Positions 1 through 13,400 of a DNA stretch of 64,000 nt are shown piece after piece. Where the stretch lies: the NCBI GenBank assembly GCA_963691815.1, contig OY829661.1, positions 21,006,890-21,070,889 on the forward strand. The letters run 5' to 3'. This DNA comes from Echiichthys vipera (Eukaryota; Chordata; Actinopteri; Perciformes; Trachinidae). Made by a program: the position numbers and the translations under genes. The notes beneath the pieces were generated by a model. It worked only from the letters and a program-made list of their open reading frames with translations. It did no database searches and was not told where the DNA came from. Numbering within the stretch: the first letter of the stretch is position 1; each line of letters begins with the position of its first letter.

Positions 1-2960
1 GCAGTCTTTAATCCCAAACTGCTCCCAACAAGCTCCGCCCAGTGATTATGTTTAGCGTCTGCAAGTCTTTATATTTTCAGCTCCCTTTTACCAGGAACAT
101 TTTTCACACAGTGCAACATTTTCCTTGTTGCACTGTGTGAAAAGACACAAACTGACAGGACCATGCATTACAGGTCCATTAAAATGTCCTTTCTTTGTGT
201 TTTGAGGGTTTTTTTTTCGGGCAAGACAAAAAGAGAATTGAGAATTGAGCATAAGTGTAGCATCAGAGGGGATGGGATGAGACGGATGAGACGGATGAGA
301 GGTCTCCTGTAACCAGACAATTTTATTTGTCTGGTCATGGCGTTTATATGCTACAGTTCATGGGTATAAAGGCTGTCAGACCCATGCTGAAGTGCTAGTG
401 AGAAGATAATTCCTACATCACAGTCTTAAATGAAAGAATTACTGTTGCTTCATTTTTTGTTGTTGTTAGTAGTTATTTTTAATATATACATGGTCTGCAC
501 ATGATAAGTAAGATGTGTATATGTATATACATGCAATTTTTAGGGTGATGTACAACTCAATAGGTCTCTCATTGGATTGTTGCAACAATGTGACAACATT
601 TTGTCTTTTTACTATTATTCCTAATAGTATTTATCTTTGGATTGTTGTATTTGTATTTAGGTCTGCACACGATTTTGCATACAAATCCATGCATTTTCTA
701 GTGCTAATGCAAAAGTTAATTGGTTACTTATCCGCAATAATAAAATATCTTTCTTCTATATTGTTTTGGCTCCTAACAGTTATAAGTTTATGGCGATGTT
801 CAGATATGAAAATATTGAATTACTATTCTTAGTCACTGTCTCCCTAATTAACTTACAAAAGGCCCCCCAAGCATAACATATGCAACTTAAATGTATCCCT
901 CTTACCAACTGTGTACCTCTACTTCACAGTGAAACGATTAAGTGATGAAATGTTACTGGTTACATAACAGATCAGATATGACTCACAAATACCACAATTC
1001 AAATATGATGCATTATCATTCATTAAACTATCCAGCATTATATATTACAATTGAAAACTTCACCTTGAACTGACGTTAAGTGGAAGTAAATAGTACTGAT
1101 GACCGCTCTTTCACTTTAACATTTGAAGGCATCACTTTTACTGTGCTGTATTAAGTGTTTTATTACTAATAGTTTTACCTCAGCAAATAAATCTGACCCT
1201 TAAAACACACACAGATCGCAGCTACTCAGTCAGAAACATCAGTGAAATATACTTAGTGGAAGTATTCATTTCCAAATAGTCGTACTTGCTTTGCCTTAAC
1301 CTCCGTAGTTATAAAGTTAGAAAGAGCACAAATTTAATTAGCAGAGGAATTTGTAGCAGTGTGTTCAAGAGGCTTCCAAAACAACAACCCATAAAATTAT
1401 ATACATTCAGATGAGGTGCTGTGAGAAGTTGATGAGGGGAAAGCTGCTTGAATCAGGAAAACACCACAGCAACTTGCTTTGTTGTGTCGAAGTGGTGTTT
1501 GTTTTCTGTTCATTCCACATTTATGTGTGCACTATATTTGGTTGTTAATTAGAGCCACGTTGTTATTTCCTTTTTTGTTTTTTAACAGAGTTCTGCTGAT
1601 ACTGACACAAACCCGGAGACAGACTCTGCAGGTAGCGAGCGGTTCATATCCTGATGTAACCTTATTTAAAACTTAGTTTGTTAACTTCGTCATTATATTC
1701 ATTTTTTTTGACAGCCAGGTAATGGTTGGGTGTCAGAGCCCTGAAGCCCCGCTCTCGCTGCAGCACAGAGGTTCATTTAATCAAAGTTTATGAATAGTAA
1801 AACACGTTGTCAATTAACTTTGACTTTGGTGTGGAAACTACATGCACGCTATAACGAAGAGGTGTTATATTTTAGTGCTCACAGCATTTCAACATGCTGA
1901 TAGTGGTTTTCAGCATTTATATACCTTTAATCTTTATATTAGTGATCTTTAAGACTCATTATTCCCATTTTATCAACACCACATAAATGCAGCATACTCT
2001 AAGTTCAGTCTATTCAAAATGTATTAATACTGAAAGTGTCAAATGTCCAAATTGCACCATACACCGACACGCAGCACATCACTGCGTTCCCAGCAATACA
2101 CTCAACAAGTGTGAAGCAGATCAGATGGACATTCTTGAGATATGCAAATTATAGAAACACACAAAGATTCCTTGATTTATAGTTAGATGATATACTTACC
2201 TGTGAGTGCTGACAGCTTCATTTACCAGTTGTATGATTTTTGGGTCAGAACCCATTAGAGTCGAGCACAGCAGTTCTTTTGTTTGAGCGTTCTAATATTC
2301 ATGCACTGTGGCACATGTCTCGGGAGTGCTCAAATTCCAGTTAAATGCACTGCAGCAGATCAGCGTGTTGTGATCAGGGTGGAGATGTCCAACTTAGAGG
2401 CGTCAAGGAGGAGTCAAGGTCATTTTAACCATAATAAAGTCTCTCCAGCTCTGAACTTACTTGCTTTGAATTCAGAAATGAATCCAAAATGCCCATGACA
2501 AGCCCCACCCAATGATTATGTTCAGGAATCCTGAGGTTAAATGAAAAACCTGTGTGACATTGTTTAAGACCCTTTCCAGTTATTTTCAGATCATCGCCAC
2601 TTTATCACATGACACATGTTAAAGTGAAGTTCCAGCGTGAAATCATCCCAGGGTCTTTTTCTGCAAATACCCTAATCAAATAAGCAACTGAGGCAATTTT
2701 TTCCGTCTAACAACTATCAACGGAGAAATCCCGGACAGAACCGGATGCGGTTAAAACACTGTTTAGTTCGGGGCAGCACTGTGAAGGTATTAAAACGGCT
2801 TTTTTAACCACTAATATTGCTCATCATAATATCAAACCTCTGCAGTGTCATGATAAGAGTCCCTACACATTAACCACAAAAAGAGTGTACACCGGAATTT
2901 CCCTTTAACTAACATTTACTACATTGATTATGAGAGAGCACATAGCTAGGTAACTTAACA
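1..2960. other. Gene-free AT-rich flank
   Basis: No convincing coding region on either strand. A short related sequence occurs at 28-54 and 2500-2522 (AAGCYCCRCCCARTGATTAT), probably a dispersed repeat end. A small GAGACGGAT tandem lies at about 278-298. Confidence 0.6.
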
Positions 2961-3003
2961 CCCGGGCGTAAAGGGACCCGGGCATAAAGGGACCCTGGTG
3001 TAA
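2961..3003. repeat. Short tandem repeat, 16-17 bp unit
   Basis: Three imperfect units of ACCCGGGCGTAAAGGG (second ACCCGGGCATAAAGGG, third ACCCTGGTGTAA). Confidence 0.85.
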
Positions 3004-3005
3004 CG

Positions 3006-6000
3006 TCTTCAATCAGTCAAGCGGTCTTTTTCAGATGATGTCAAATCAGCATGGTTGCATAAATAAACTGCACAGACTCCAACTACATGCACACTTTAGC
3101 TACAACCTCTTCAGGTAAACATGCAAATTGAAAACAAAATACAAAATGTGTTTCAAAATGGGACTTCTTAAGGGCCTTAGTTGTTGCTCAATTAATTTAG
3201 CAACTTTAATACTTTCTCAGACCCCTGGGACAGAACCTGTAAGAATCTGAACATGAAAGTCCTAGATGAAGATTTGGGAGCAGGATGAATTAATTGAAAA
3301 ATGTCTAATCTTTTCATGACATTTGATTCAAATGATAGCAAGAGATAAAGCATAGACTCTATCCTTCAACATAATACAAGACAGTCCTCCACTGATAATT
3401 AAACCATAGGTCGTTTGTACTTATAACAATCCATATTTACCTTTATTGTCAGGCGCTGCTAGTGGGGATGGTAATAATGGAAGCGGCAAAGCTGGAAATG
3501 AAACTTTTAATTGATTGTTAAGGTTACCAGTCACACCTGTGCTTACCCTGTGACGCCATGTCAAAATCACCACTATGAGAAAGGCCTATTCACCATGTGT
3601 TGTAATGCCAACTCCTGACACAGAGTGGAGATAATGCTCACATATAATTAAGAATTGCTTCAGATTCATGAGGTTGTTACTTAGTGAAGGAGCTATTGAT
3701 TAGAGAGTCTCGTGTGGGCTATCTGTCTCCTGAACTGCTTTACAATGTTGGACCAGACTCGTGGATACAGTATGTTGCAACATCAAGGGATTAACACACA
3801 AAAGCTCAGTGTTTGATAAATATGAGTTACCACGACCCACCAATGTTCCTTTTAAAGATTTGTCTGCCTCCACGTAGCAGTGCTAAAACATAGTAGACTT
3901 TACAAATGCAGGCTTTCATCCTGTCCACCAAAGTTTTTACATGAATTACGCAGTATGTTTTTGCAGTAAATATTCCACACATAGGGCTTTTTGTTGAAAA
4001 CTGAATCCCAGACGTGAATGCAAAATGTGTTTTTGCTTGCTTTGTATTGATGATGAGCTGCATCAGTGGCAGAGTAAACAAGATGTTGGCGCTGCTATAT
4101 TGAAATATGACTTGAATTAATTTTATTTCATGCCTCTCGTGTCCCAGGCAGCTAAACTAGAAATGCAGTGTGCATCCAGGAGCTTAACACAGCAAATAAG
4201 TTGTCTGCTGTTCATGTATATAGCATTCTGATAGCTGTAAAGCAACGGTCCAGTAAACATCCTTTTCAGTCATACAAAGTCATTCATTTTGCTTTTTAAC
4301 ATGATACAAAAAATCTGTTGCTGACGCATCGGATGGGTTTAGATTGCCGTTGCAGTCTAAACCAATGCAATATTTATTGAGTTCTCTGTTTGCCAGGATC
4401 AGAAAGTGTGATAGGAAACTCCTGAACACAGCCTATCAGGATCCCTTAATGTTTAATCGACCATTAGGAATCAAGTGTTTAAGGTGAGCGGTGTCCATTT
4501 AAACAGACACTCCGGATTAAACATATCATTTCTTTGTGAGTGACTCATCTGATTGCCATTTTCTTCTACTAGTCTAAATGAAGAGAAAACAACTACTGGC
4601 CAGTACAGTATATGCAATATATTCTTAAAAGTGACATAAAGTGACATTTACACAGTTTCTCTATCTTCTTAATAGTCATTAGAACTAAAATATGCTAAAG
4701 ACAAAGCTTTAAATCCAGCTTTAAGTCCTTTGAGCTAACCTTTATGAATAATTAAGAAGCTCACGATGGCAAGGTGCCCCAGTTCGATCTCGAGCTAATG
4801 AATCTATCACAAATGACTCACTTAGCTCATCAGGCTTGACATCAGTAGACCCAACATTTACCCAACAACACTGTGGCATGACTCTGATAGCTTAACGTGT
4901 AAGCTGGAGGTGTGAAAGCTCCTCTTCTGCCTGATTTCCAACCATTCTTATTTCCCTAGAGAAATTCGGAATTTACATTCTTAAAAAATATTTCAGGAGG
5001 TAAGATTGGCCGACCTTTGTTTTTGTTTTTTTTAACTGCGTTTTAATCCCTGTTCTCTCTGGGTGGATTAACCTCATCTGATGCTTTATCTTTTCTGTAA
5101 TTTGCTTCTGCCTTTTGCTGGTCCTATTTTTAGTTGCATCGAGAACCAGACTGACAATTTTAAACCAGCCATGCTTATTTAGAAACCAATCTCGTAAGAA
5201 ATGAAAGTTCCTAGTGACCGTTGCAATATTACTAAGAGAAAGACTTCAAGTTTCAAACATCAAGTTTCAAACATCAAAAGTGAATTTGGCACTCACCTTT
5301 TTGCATTTGTAGATAGCAGGAATTTTCTCAGACGCTGCAAGATAAATGCTAATGCTAGCATGGCAACATTCCTGTAATGTTATAATGCAACACTAGTTGA
5401 ATAGGGCTTATGGCAGCAACATTTGCGGTAATAAATAAAATGTTTGTGTTTTAATCGACACCCATTTATTGAGAATCATGTTGAGGGATGATTGCAGTTG
5501 ACTGTCACTATGATCCCACTTACATGTAAGTCTAAAACCCAAAATATAAAATCTGTCCCACAGGAATTATTAAATCTTTAGATGTAGTCCGTTAAATTAA
5601 TAAAAAAAGATATTCATATAACCTATGTGCTCATGTCTAAGCTATATAGCTTCATTATATATAATTATGTTGTCCTCTTGTTTATTTCTGTATGCATGTA
5701 AATTGATTTTTACTTATTTATGGCTTAAGATGATCTGCCAAGCTACATTAAATCCTGCATTAGGCATAAAAGTGTGTGTAATATATAAAATCTATTTAAC
5801 ATCTCTTCCTGTGTTGCTGATGTAGAATAACATCAGCCTCATCCACACATTATGTGAGGGATTCATCACTTTGAGCAAAAATATCTGGTCCCAAAGAATC
5901 CAAATTAATTGTATTTGATGTAATTAATGCAGCACTCAGGAAAGTCCCAGCTGCTTCTCGGGATGTTGTTGCCACCCCCAAACTGAGAGGTCACATTATA

Positions 6001-6700
6001 AATATTGATTCCTGGCAAACCAGAGCATTGTTCATAAAAACCGTGGGCAGTAACTCTCAGCCCTCAAGCTCATACAAGCTGATTATACACTACCTGGACA
6101 GCACTAGATGGCGGAGAGCCAAACTAAACAAGTGGCTGGTGAAGATAGAATATCACGCCAGGCAAAAAACACTCAGGAGTTGGCAGACAAAACTAGAGTT
6201 AAATTGTCAGTAAATGTTTAGTTTACATTCGACAGATGGCAAGAAAGAGGATTCCAATGCAATATTCATTCTGTGCTTTTAGGGGCTTTCTGCTGCCTTA
6301 TTTCTGTCATTAAATACCTTGGTAATCATTCTCTTACTCTCACCTCCTCTGTCCAAGGACTTTGCATCTTTTTTTCAGTGCAGAAAAGAGATTTTAGTAT
6401 CTATTCTCTCCCGTCATGTCATCTACTAGAAACTCCACATCGCATCCAGCTCCAGTGTGAGGAGAGGACAGACAAGCGAGGATTGATAAGTGACAGTAAA
6501 TGGCAGCAAAGCAAAAGTGTCTGAGCTGAAATGCAAATTCTTTGCTACAATGTGTCTTTCAATTTTAATTTAAGGCTTTTTTTTGTGAATCGTAAAAACT
6601 AATTATATATATCGAAATTAAAAAACAAACACTTATCCAACAAATGAATATTCTAATAGTCGAATATTCAGGTCCAGCCCTACAGAGTACATAAAAAAGC
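3006..6700. other. Gene-free stretch
   Basis: Only short chance frames. I recognise no domain, RNA gene or repeat family apart from AT-rich sequence near 6600-6690 that resembles hAT repeat ends (CGAATATTCAGGTCCAGCCC). Confidence 0.55.
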
Positions 6701-6719
6701 ACTAAAAAGGAGCTTGTGT

Positions 6720-7110
6720 GCCAGGGGCGGATGCCCTGGCCCCACTGAAGTGCGGGCTAAGCCTTGAATGTCCATAAATCATAGAAACCCCTCTGCACAC
6801 ACCTGGCCTGTGTAAGTCCAGATGTAAACTCCATAGAAAATTGGAAAACTGGAAGTTATGGCTAAGAAACCCACTACAGTTACCGAACTGCGGAAGAGAC
6901 TGCAAGAAGAATGGACCAAGATCAAACCAGAGCAGTGGTCGCAGATGTGCTGAAGTCATTTAAAGAAAGGGCCTCTACACTTCCTATTCATTTATGATCC
7001 TATATCCCTAAGAAAACATTGTTTAAATCTTCTCTTTTGACACAATGGTTACTGTTCTCTAATTTTGCAAAGTTTTTTCCCAAAATAAAGGTTTTTGTTA
7101 AAGTGCCTTG
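6720..7110 (+). pseudogene. Tc1/mariner-like transposase C-terminal relic, frameshifted
   Basis: At 6815 one frame reads SPDVNSIENWKTGSYG then stop, matching the SPDLNPIEN box of Tc1 transposases. The next frame (6858-6953) reads AKKPTTVTELRKRLQEEWTK then IKPEQWSQM, the C-terminal helix region. A frameshift separates them and nothing upstream is intact. Element ends are not resolved. Confidence 0.68.
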
Positions 7111-9329
7111 GTTATTTAAAAAAACATGCTAGTACAGCAGTGGTATAGCCACAGCGGATATTCTATCAAATTCTATTTTGGTCTGTTTGAAGAAACCTCA
7201 GCTCCACCCTTATCTTCAACATTTACAGACACATTTCTAAATTAGTTCTTGTCAAATGTGCTTGGGCTCCTGGAAGAAATAACACAGATCGACATATTTA
7301 AAGAAATTCAGCCAGATTTCAGTTTGAGCAGTGAAGTTCCTGTAAGTCAGACAAACTTAATTGATACCAGATAGTCTGCTAATATCACTTGAGTATAAAA
7401 AAAACACTCACAGCATAGCATCTGCGTCATTTTAATGTGCGTGCTTGAGTATTTTCAATGTGTCATACTAGGTGCCTGCAAACTTTTCTCTGGCACCGCA
7501 GCAAAGCAGTCATTCTGTTACAACATTTGATGGGCTGATCTTTCCACTGGTATAAAGCTGCCAAGGAATTGCCATTTTGATAATTAATCTGCCATTTTGA
7601 TGATTTATCTGTTGCTCTCTTTAGGGATGGTCAAATACCGCTCTACAGGGTTTGGGGCCAAAACTGTATTCATTATGATAATAATTGCCCTACAATTTAA
7701 ATATGTGTTGTACTTTTTCAGTCAATATGAGACAACTGAGTTTATTAAAGTATTTCTGATTCTGACTTTTATTTTGTTGATTTTTTGATGGGCTGGAACA
7801 TTTTGTTCTTGCAAAAATCAGTTGGAGTGAAAGATCATATCAAGATTTCACACACATAAAGCAATAGTTTGTTAGAGATAGCGGATAGTAACTAGGATAG
7901 TGGATGTTCCTTTTCTTCTGCTATCTATTGCTGTCTCTACCAAGCTTGCAATAAATCTGCTTTGGCGGGACAGACTATGGATGACTCAGAGTCAGTACAT
8001 GACACAGCCATGCATCACATGTGAAAAAATATTTGGCTCTGCAGCTGTAACCCCATTGACGGAAAGCTATCATGTAAAACAGAAAGGCTCCAGCTGAGTG
8101 GATACAAACTGTCGCTGTAATTCAGACTCGGCGGTTTGCGGGAAGCTTGCAGCGTCCCGCCATTGACTGATGTTAAAACCATGAGGAGGCTTTCAAGAAA
8201 ATGAGGTTTCAGAGCCAGCACATACAGGCAATGATGGATTGCTCACAACTTTCCACATTTATGGACATCGGGGGCAGAGGGGCTCCTTCCTTTTCCTTGT
8301 CCTTGTTACTCAGCGCAGGAGATGACTCAATGGAAGGTCAGTCCGAAGTCTCCCTAATCAAGAGTGGCACGTGTTTCTTGGCTGTGGGAACAGCTATGCG
8401 TCTACAGATATGCACATTTACAGCCAAACAGTTGGATCCCAAGGCAAAAAAAAATGCTGTGTTCCAAAGGGATGATGTAAACTCGCCATAAACCCAACAT
8501 AATGTTCCACAGAGCAGCAGCAAAAAGTAAACAGCAGCTGTCTGGGACATGTGACTGAGCTCCCGTCACGCGGCGAACGAGCTATATCATGATTGATAAG
8601 CCCAAACATTGCCTTAATTGAACACAGTGTGCCAGCCAGCTCCATCAGCTTGAAACAAACATACACATTCGTACGTACTGCGCATGCATGAATAAATGTC
8701 ATACACAACACACACTTTTCTCACAAGCACTTCCTTTCATTTGCTGATGTTCACTTCTGCCTTCGCTTACTGCTCTCTTTTTGTCTTGCGTTTCAACAGC
8801 ATTCCTTCCTTTTGTGGCTAACAGAAATCCCTTACGCAACAAAAAGCCTATCTCAAAATATTATGTGACTTCATCATCATACTAATAACGTTGCCAGTGT
8901 TACACGTGGTGGACAGCTGGTACAGCTACCAGTCCGAATACAGCCAGTTCCCACCCCCCTTCCCTCTGCCAGCACCCTTACCCCAGAAGGTCAGCTGTGT
9001 ACTATTCCCCTTGTGTCGTCTCATTATGCAATTCTTACTATAAATATTCTTCATGGTGATTCCGGGTTTTTCCGGGAGGGATATAAGATAATTCATGCTT
9101 AGTTTTGAACAGTTTTTACATGTTAAAAAGGGATGATTTAGTTGCTAAATGTAATATACATCATGTTATGATGTGTGCAAATGATGTTTCTGAACACAAT
9201 ATAGTCTTATCTAAAGTAGATATAGAAACTGAATCATCTGAATCCCTATCAATGGCAACCACATCTCATAATAATCAGAATAATAAGGTTATAAGGTAAG
9301 GTCATATACCCAATCTTCTGTCATTTAAG

Positions 9330-9330
<1 letters not shown>
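7111..9330. other. Gene-free stretch
   Basis: No recognisable coding or RNA feature. The 8.1-8.9 kb part is of balanced composition and looks unique. Confidence 0.55.
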
Positions 9331-9383
<53 letters not shown>

Positions 9384-9424
9384 CACACACACACACGCAC
9401 GCACACACACACACACACACACAT

Positions 9425-9498
<74 letters not shown>
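9331..9498. repeat. (AC)n microsatellite, slightly interrupted
   Basis: About 168 bp of AC units with scattered GC/AT interruptions (ACGCAC, ACATGCAC). Confidence 0.97.
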
Positions 9499-9499
<1 letters not shown>

Positions 9500-9961
9500 A
9501 AACCAATTCACTTTGTGCGGTCAGCTTAATGCTAATGTGTATATGCAGTATAATACAGGTTATGGTTCCTGATCAGATCAGATTTATGTTTGAAGTATGA
9601 TTTTTGGCCACATCAATATCATATTGTGGCATTTTTCATTATCGTTTTATTGCCACTTAAAGTTACCTACATAAACCAATGGTAAGTGAAAAGCTGGCTC
9701 GAAATCCTAAATTATACATTTCTAAATCATAAAATACATGCCAATAGGCAGGGTAAATGTGTTTCTGAGCATAGATATCAACTAGAAACTCTAATCTAGT
9801 AAATAATGAGTCTTTCTGAATGTCCTTATGGTTAAAATGTTCCATGTATGCACACATTTGTCCATTTTAATGAACAATGTTTTACCGTCACTTATAACCC
9901 AGACATGATAGTTAACTTAGTAAATCCACTTTTATGAAATGAGGGAGCCTTTGCCATTACT

Positions 9962-10454
9962 AATAGAGATGCATGATCCAGTTTTTTCCGATTTAATCCA
10001 ATACCGATACCTGGGCTGGGGAGTGTATCATCCGATACCCAATACCGCTCTGATACTACTGTTGAATGAATGGTCCGTATACCTTGCCATGTGAGTGAAG
10101 GCATTAGGCTTGACATAAACATTTAGCCTTGTTAAAAAAAGGTAACAAATGAACACAGATATAAATGTACTTAATATTATTTATTAACAAATAATAATGT
10201 GCTTCAGTAGCAACAAATAAATAAAGAACACTTCCATGTAAAGTGCACTGCAAACAGATATTTTAAAATGTAAAACCCTAAATGTTGTTGCAAACAGAAT
10301 TAAAGTGACTAGATCATTGTAACTGTATGCCTGTGTATGATATTAATGAAAAAGAAATGGTGGATCTGCCTCATTCATCTGATATCCAATCCAGCTAATT
10401 AGTCGATATCAGAGCCAATACCCGATCCAGGTATCAGATCGGTGCATCTCTAAT
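9962..10454. mobile_element. hAT-type MITE, degenerate terminal inverted repeats
   Basis: Left end TAGAGATGCATGATCCAG, right end CAGATCGGTGCATCTCTA: inverted TAGAGATGCA termini with GATC-rich subterminal repeats (CCGATACC, GGTATCAGATCGG). No coding capacity. A clean 8-bp target duplication is not visible. Confidence 0.65.
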
Positions 10455-13400
10455 GGGCATGAGGGTTTTATAGTGACAATTTCCTGTCCCCACGGATGCA
10501 GCTGGACCTTTGCGTGAATGTGTGTGTATGCGTGTATCCAGTACCTGCTCTTATTCTATACATACAGTCAGTGTGACATTTCATCATTAATGTATAAGTA
10601 TAAAACTACACATCTGCTATAGAATTCATTGGGTGTAATTTGGTAGACATTTGCTTTACCTTTAGTAGGGCTTTTTACCTAAGCTCTCAAGTTTCACAGT
10701 GCCACTTCTCTCTGTCTGCGACCTGGGATGTGTTTACAGGTGCAACCAGGGCACCTGACACTTTGTGTGAAACACTAGACCCGTACCCACAACCCTCAAC
10801 ACCAGCACTGCAGGATGAGATTTGATCACAGACACCTCAAGTGCAAAGAAAGGACAATCCATCTGAGCTGAGACTAAATCTCTGGGATTATTATGTTGTA
10901 TTTTATCATTTACATATACTCTCATCTAGTGTTAGTCTATGTGCATCAGAAGTACACACTGCAGTACAAATCTGAATTTAGTAAGTACTAACAAGAATGC
11001 TTACAAACTGTAATTATTTTTTTATCTCACTAAATATAAACAAGAGCATTCACAGTATTATATTATTGTATTATGCAGAGTTTGCTGTATGGTTACTATT
11101 GCAGTAAACCAAGGAGTTGAACATAATCCACAGGCGCTGCTTACAACATAATCTTCAAGTCTTTGATGTCACAACTGTATACAAGGACTTTTATGTAGGT
11201 CGGGTTAATAAATTGTATTTTCATGGATCTCTAACGTACAGAATAAGATCCGATCTGGAGTGAATAAGAGGAATAATTGAGCTGGATATTCTCATAAAAC
11301 ATCCTAATCCAATATATCAGCCATGGTTTGTGCTTTTGCACTATATATAGTGCAGGCAGCTGGAATATATCAGTTGGAATTTGGTCTATTTTCTCCTAAA
11401 CCAGAATAAACACTGATGCAGCATCTGAAAGGAGGAAAAATGTTCAGTCTCTAAAAAAAACTTTAAGTACAGATGCAGAGCTGAAATCACATTTATTGTA
11501 CCTAGAGTACCTTGCTCCACTCAAATTCTCATACAGCTTTTCAAGCACATGCACACACGCTATATGCACACACACAGAGCTGGTAATGTTTGGCTGGCAT
11601 ATTAACAGCACACTCAAGTGACTATACAGCCAATCTCAAGCCCTCTTGACCATTACTGTGCTCTTTCCTGCACTCCAGACTAATGCCTCAATGCAGCAGC
11701 CACTTGTGCGTTCTGCACCAGTATTCACTGAAGACCCAGTCATCTCCCTAATGGCTTCGCGCACGACGCATGTATATCTTAGCCCTTTCAGCTTTTCATT
11801 TAAGCATAAGCCAAAAATATTTCACAAACAACATATATTAAGGCCAGCAGACTGTTATAGTTTTCCTCAGAGACTGTGAGTAGTGATAATATTCAAATAC
11901 TCAGACTATCACTGCTTCTAACATCAAAGTAAGATGCACAGAACAGAGGAGACTGCATTTCACCTGCAGTGACGCCCATGCAGTATACTGTACATTCTGT
12001 GCGTTTGTCACACATACAGGACAGCTACTGTATGTTTGCACGCACACTCACACACACACACACTGCATTGCAGCACTATACTGCCCCCCTCCCCCTCCCC
12101 ACCAGAGCCTGATATTCACTTCTGTTGCATTAGCTCTCATTTGCTATTTTCTTTAGACTTTTCGTTCCGTCATACTTTGTTGTGCTTGCGTCTTAAAAAT
12201 GATCCATGATAAAGTGATGTTAGCTAATTTGTTACCATGAGGATGTCAAAATCATGGCTGTATTGTGCTCACAGAGACGGAAGAGGTGAGGTGTCTTTGA
12301 GGTAATAAGCTTGAAGTGAATGGTGTAAAGGAATATAAAATGAGATGAGAAAAGTTGATACATGGCTATTTTGGTCTGTGTGAATACCCTGCAGACACAG
12401 TTTGGCAGCAGGCGTGGGCTGCTTGATAGTCGATTGTATGTGTGTGAATGTACGCATGTTAGTGTGTATGCTGATTGTGAGTGTGTGCTGCATGTGCATT
12501 ATCCCAGGTGTCAGGTTTATACTGTATGATACAGCCCTACTTTGTTTGGTATTTTAAGATCACAGGGAGTTTAACTAGGTCCCTCCGCACCACATCCTGC
12601 CCTTCCCTTTCTCCTGTGTCATCAACTCTCTGTCCCGACCCTAGAGTGTGTGGATATAGGGTTTTATGTGTTATGGTTTATGTGATAAATGGGCTCGTGT
12701 TGTCCCAGAAAATATATCTCTGAGGGTTTTGAAGTCAACACCAGAGAATATCATGAGACACATCAAAGCACTGCCTTGTTTATTTCTGCTGCCAAACTGT
12801 TTTTGTTTGTTTCAAATGTCCAAACCAGCACACAAAAGTACACACAGTATTCACTCATAGAACACGTCAGTCCCTGTGCTTGGAAATATTTGTACATCAC
12901 TAATCTCGCAAAAATAGCTCAGCCTAAACCAGCTTGTACATTTTTTTATGTCTCTCTTTTATCGGGAGGGGGACTAATAATCATGGTCAAGCCCATCAGA
13001 CAACAACATGGCCAGATGGCGTACACCAGATGTTCATGATTACTGAGAATACAAAATGATTCCAGATTTCAACATCATTAGCAAATAAAAAATGAGAGAG
13101 AAAGAGAGACATAGCACGCGAGAGAGAGAGAGAGATGGGTGAGAGAAATTCCTGTTTCTGGCTCTGAATCAACAAGGCAAATAGGAATGCCCTTCGTGCT
13201 TTGATCCCATAGGGGGGGAGAGAGGGAGGCGCTGGTATTGATGTAATCACCAATGCTTTATAAAAAAAAAAAAGACGGGCTGGTCTCCAAAGGTCCCTTG
13301 CCCAGATGCTGTTGCGTAATAGCTCATTGAAAATTAAAGCTCTGTTGTTTAGTATTGGCTTCCAACCTCCGGGAGCAGCCGGCCAGCTTTGACTGTATGG

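Noticed and set aside
515..832. 105-codon plus-strand frame in the flank
   Set aside because: AT-rich chance frame with hydrophobic composition and no known motif.
9302..9511. Cys-Val repeat protein frames
   Set aside because: Direct translation of the AC/GT microsatellite; the same applies at 15675-15893, 19887-20150, 26784-27119 and 38993-39388.
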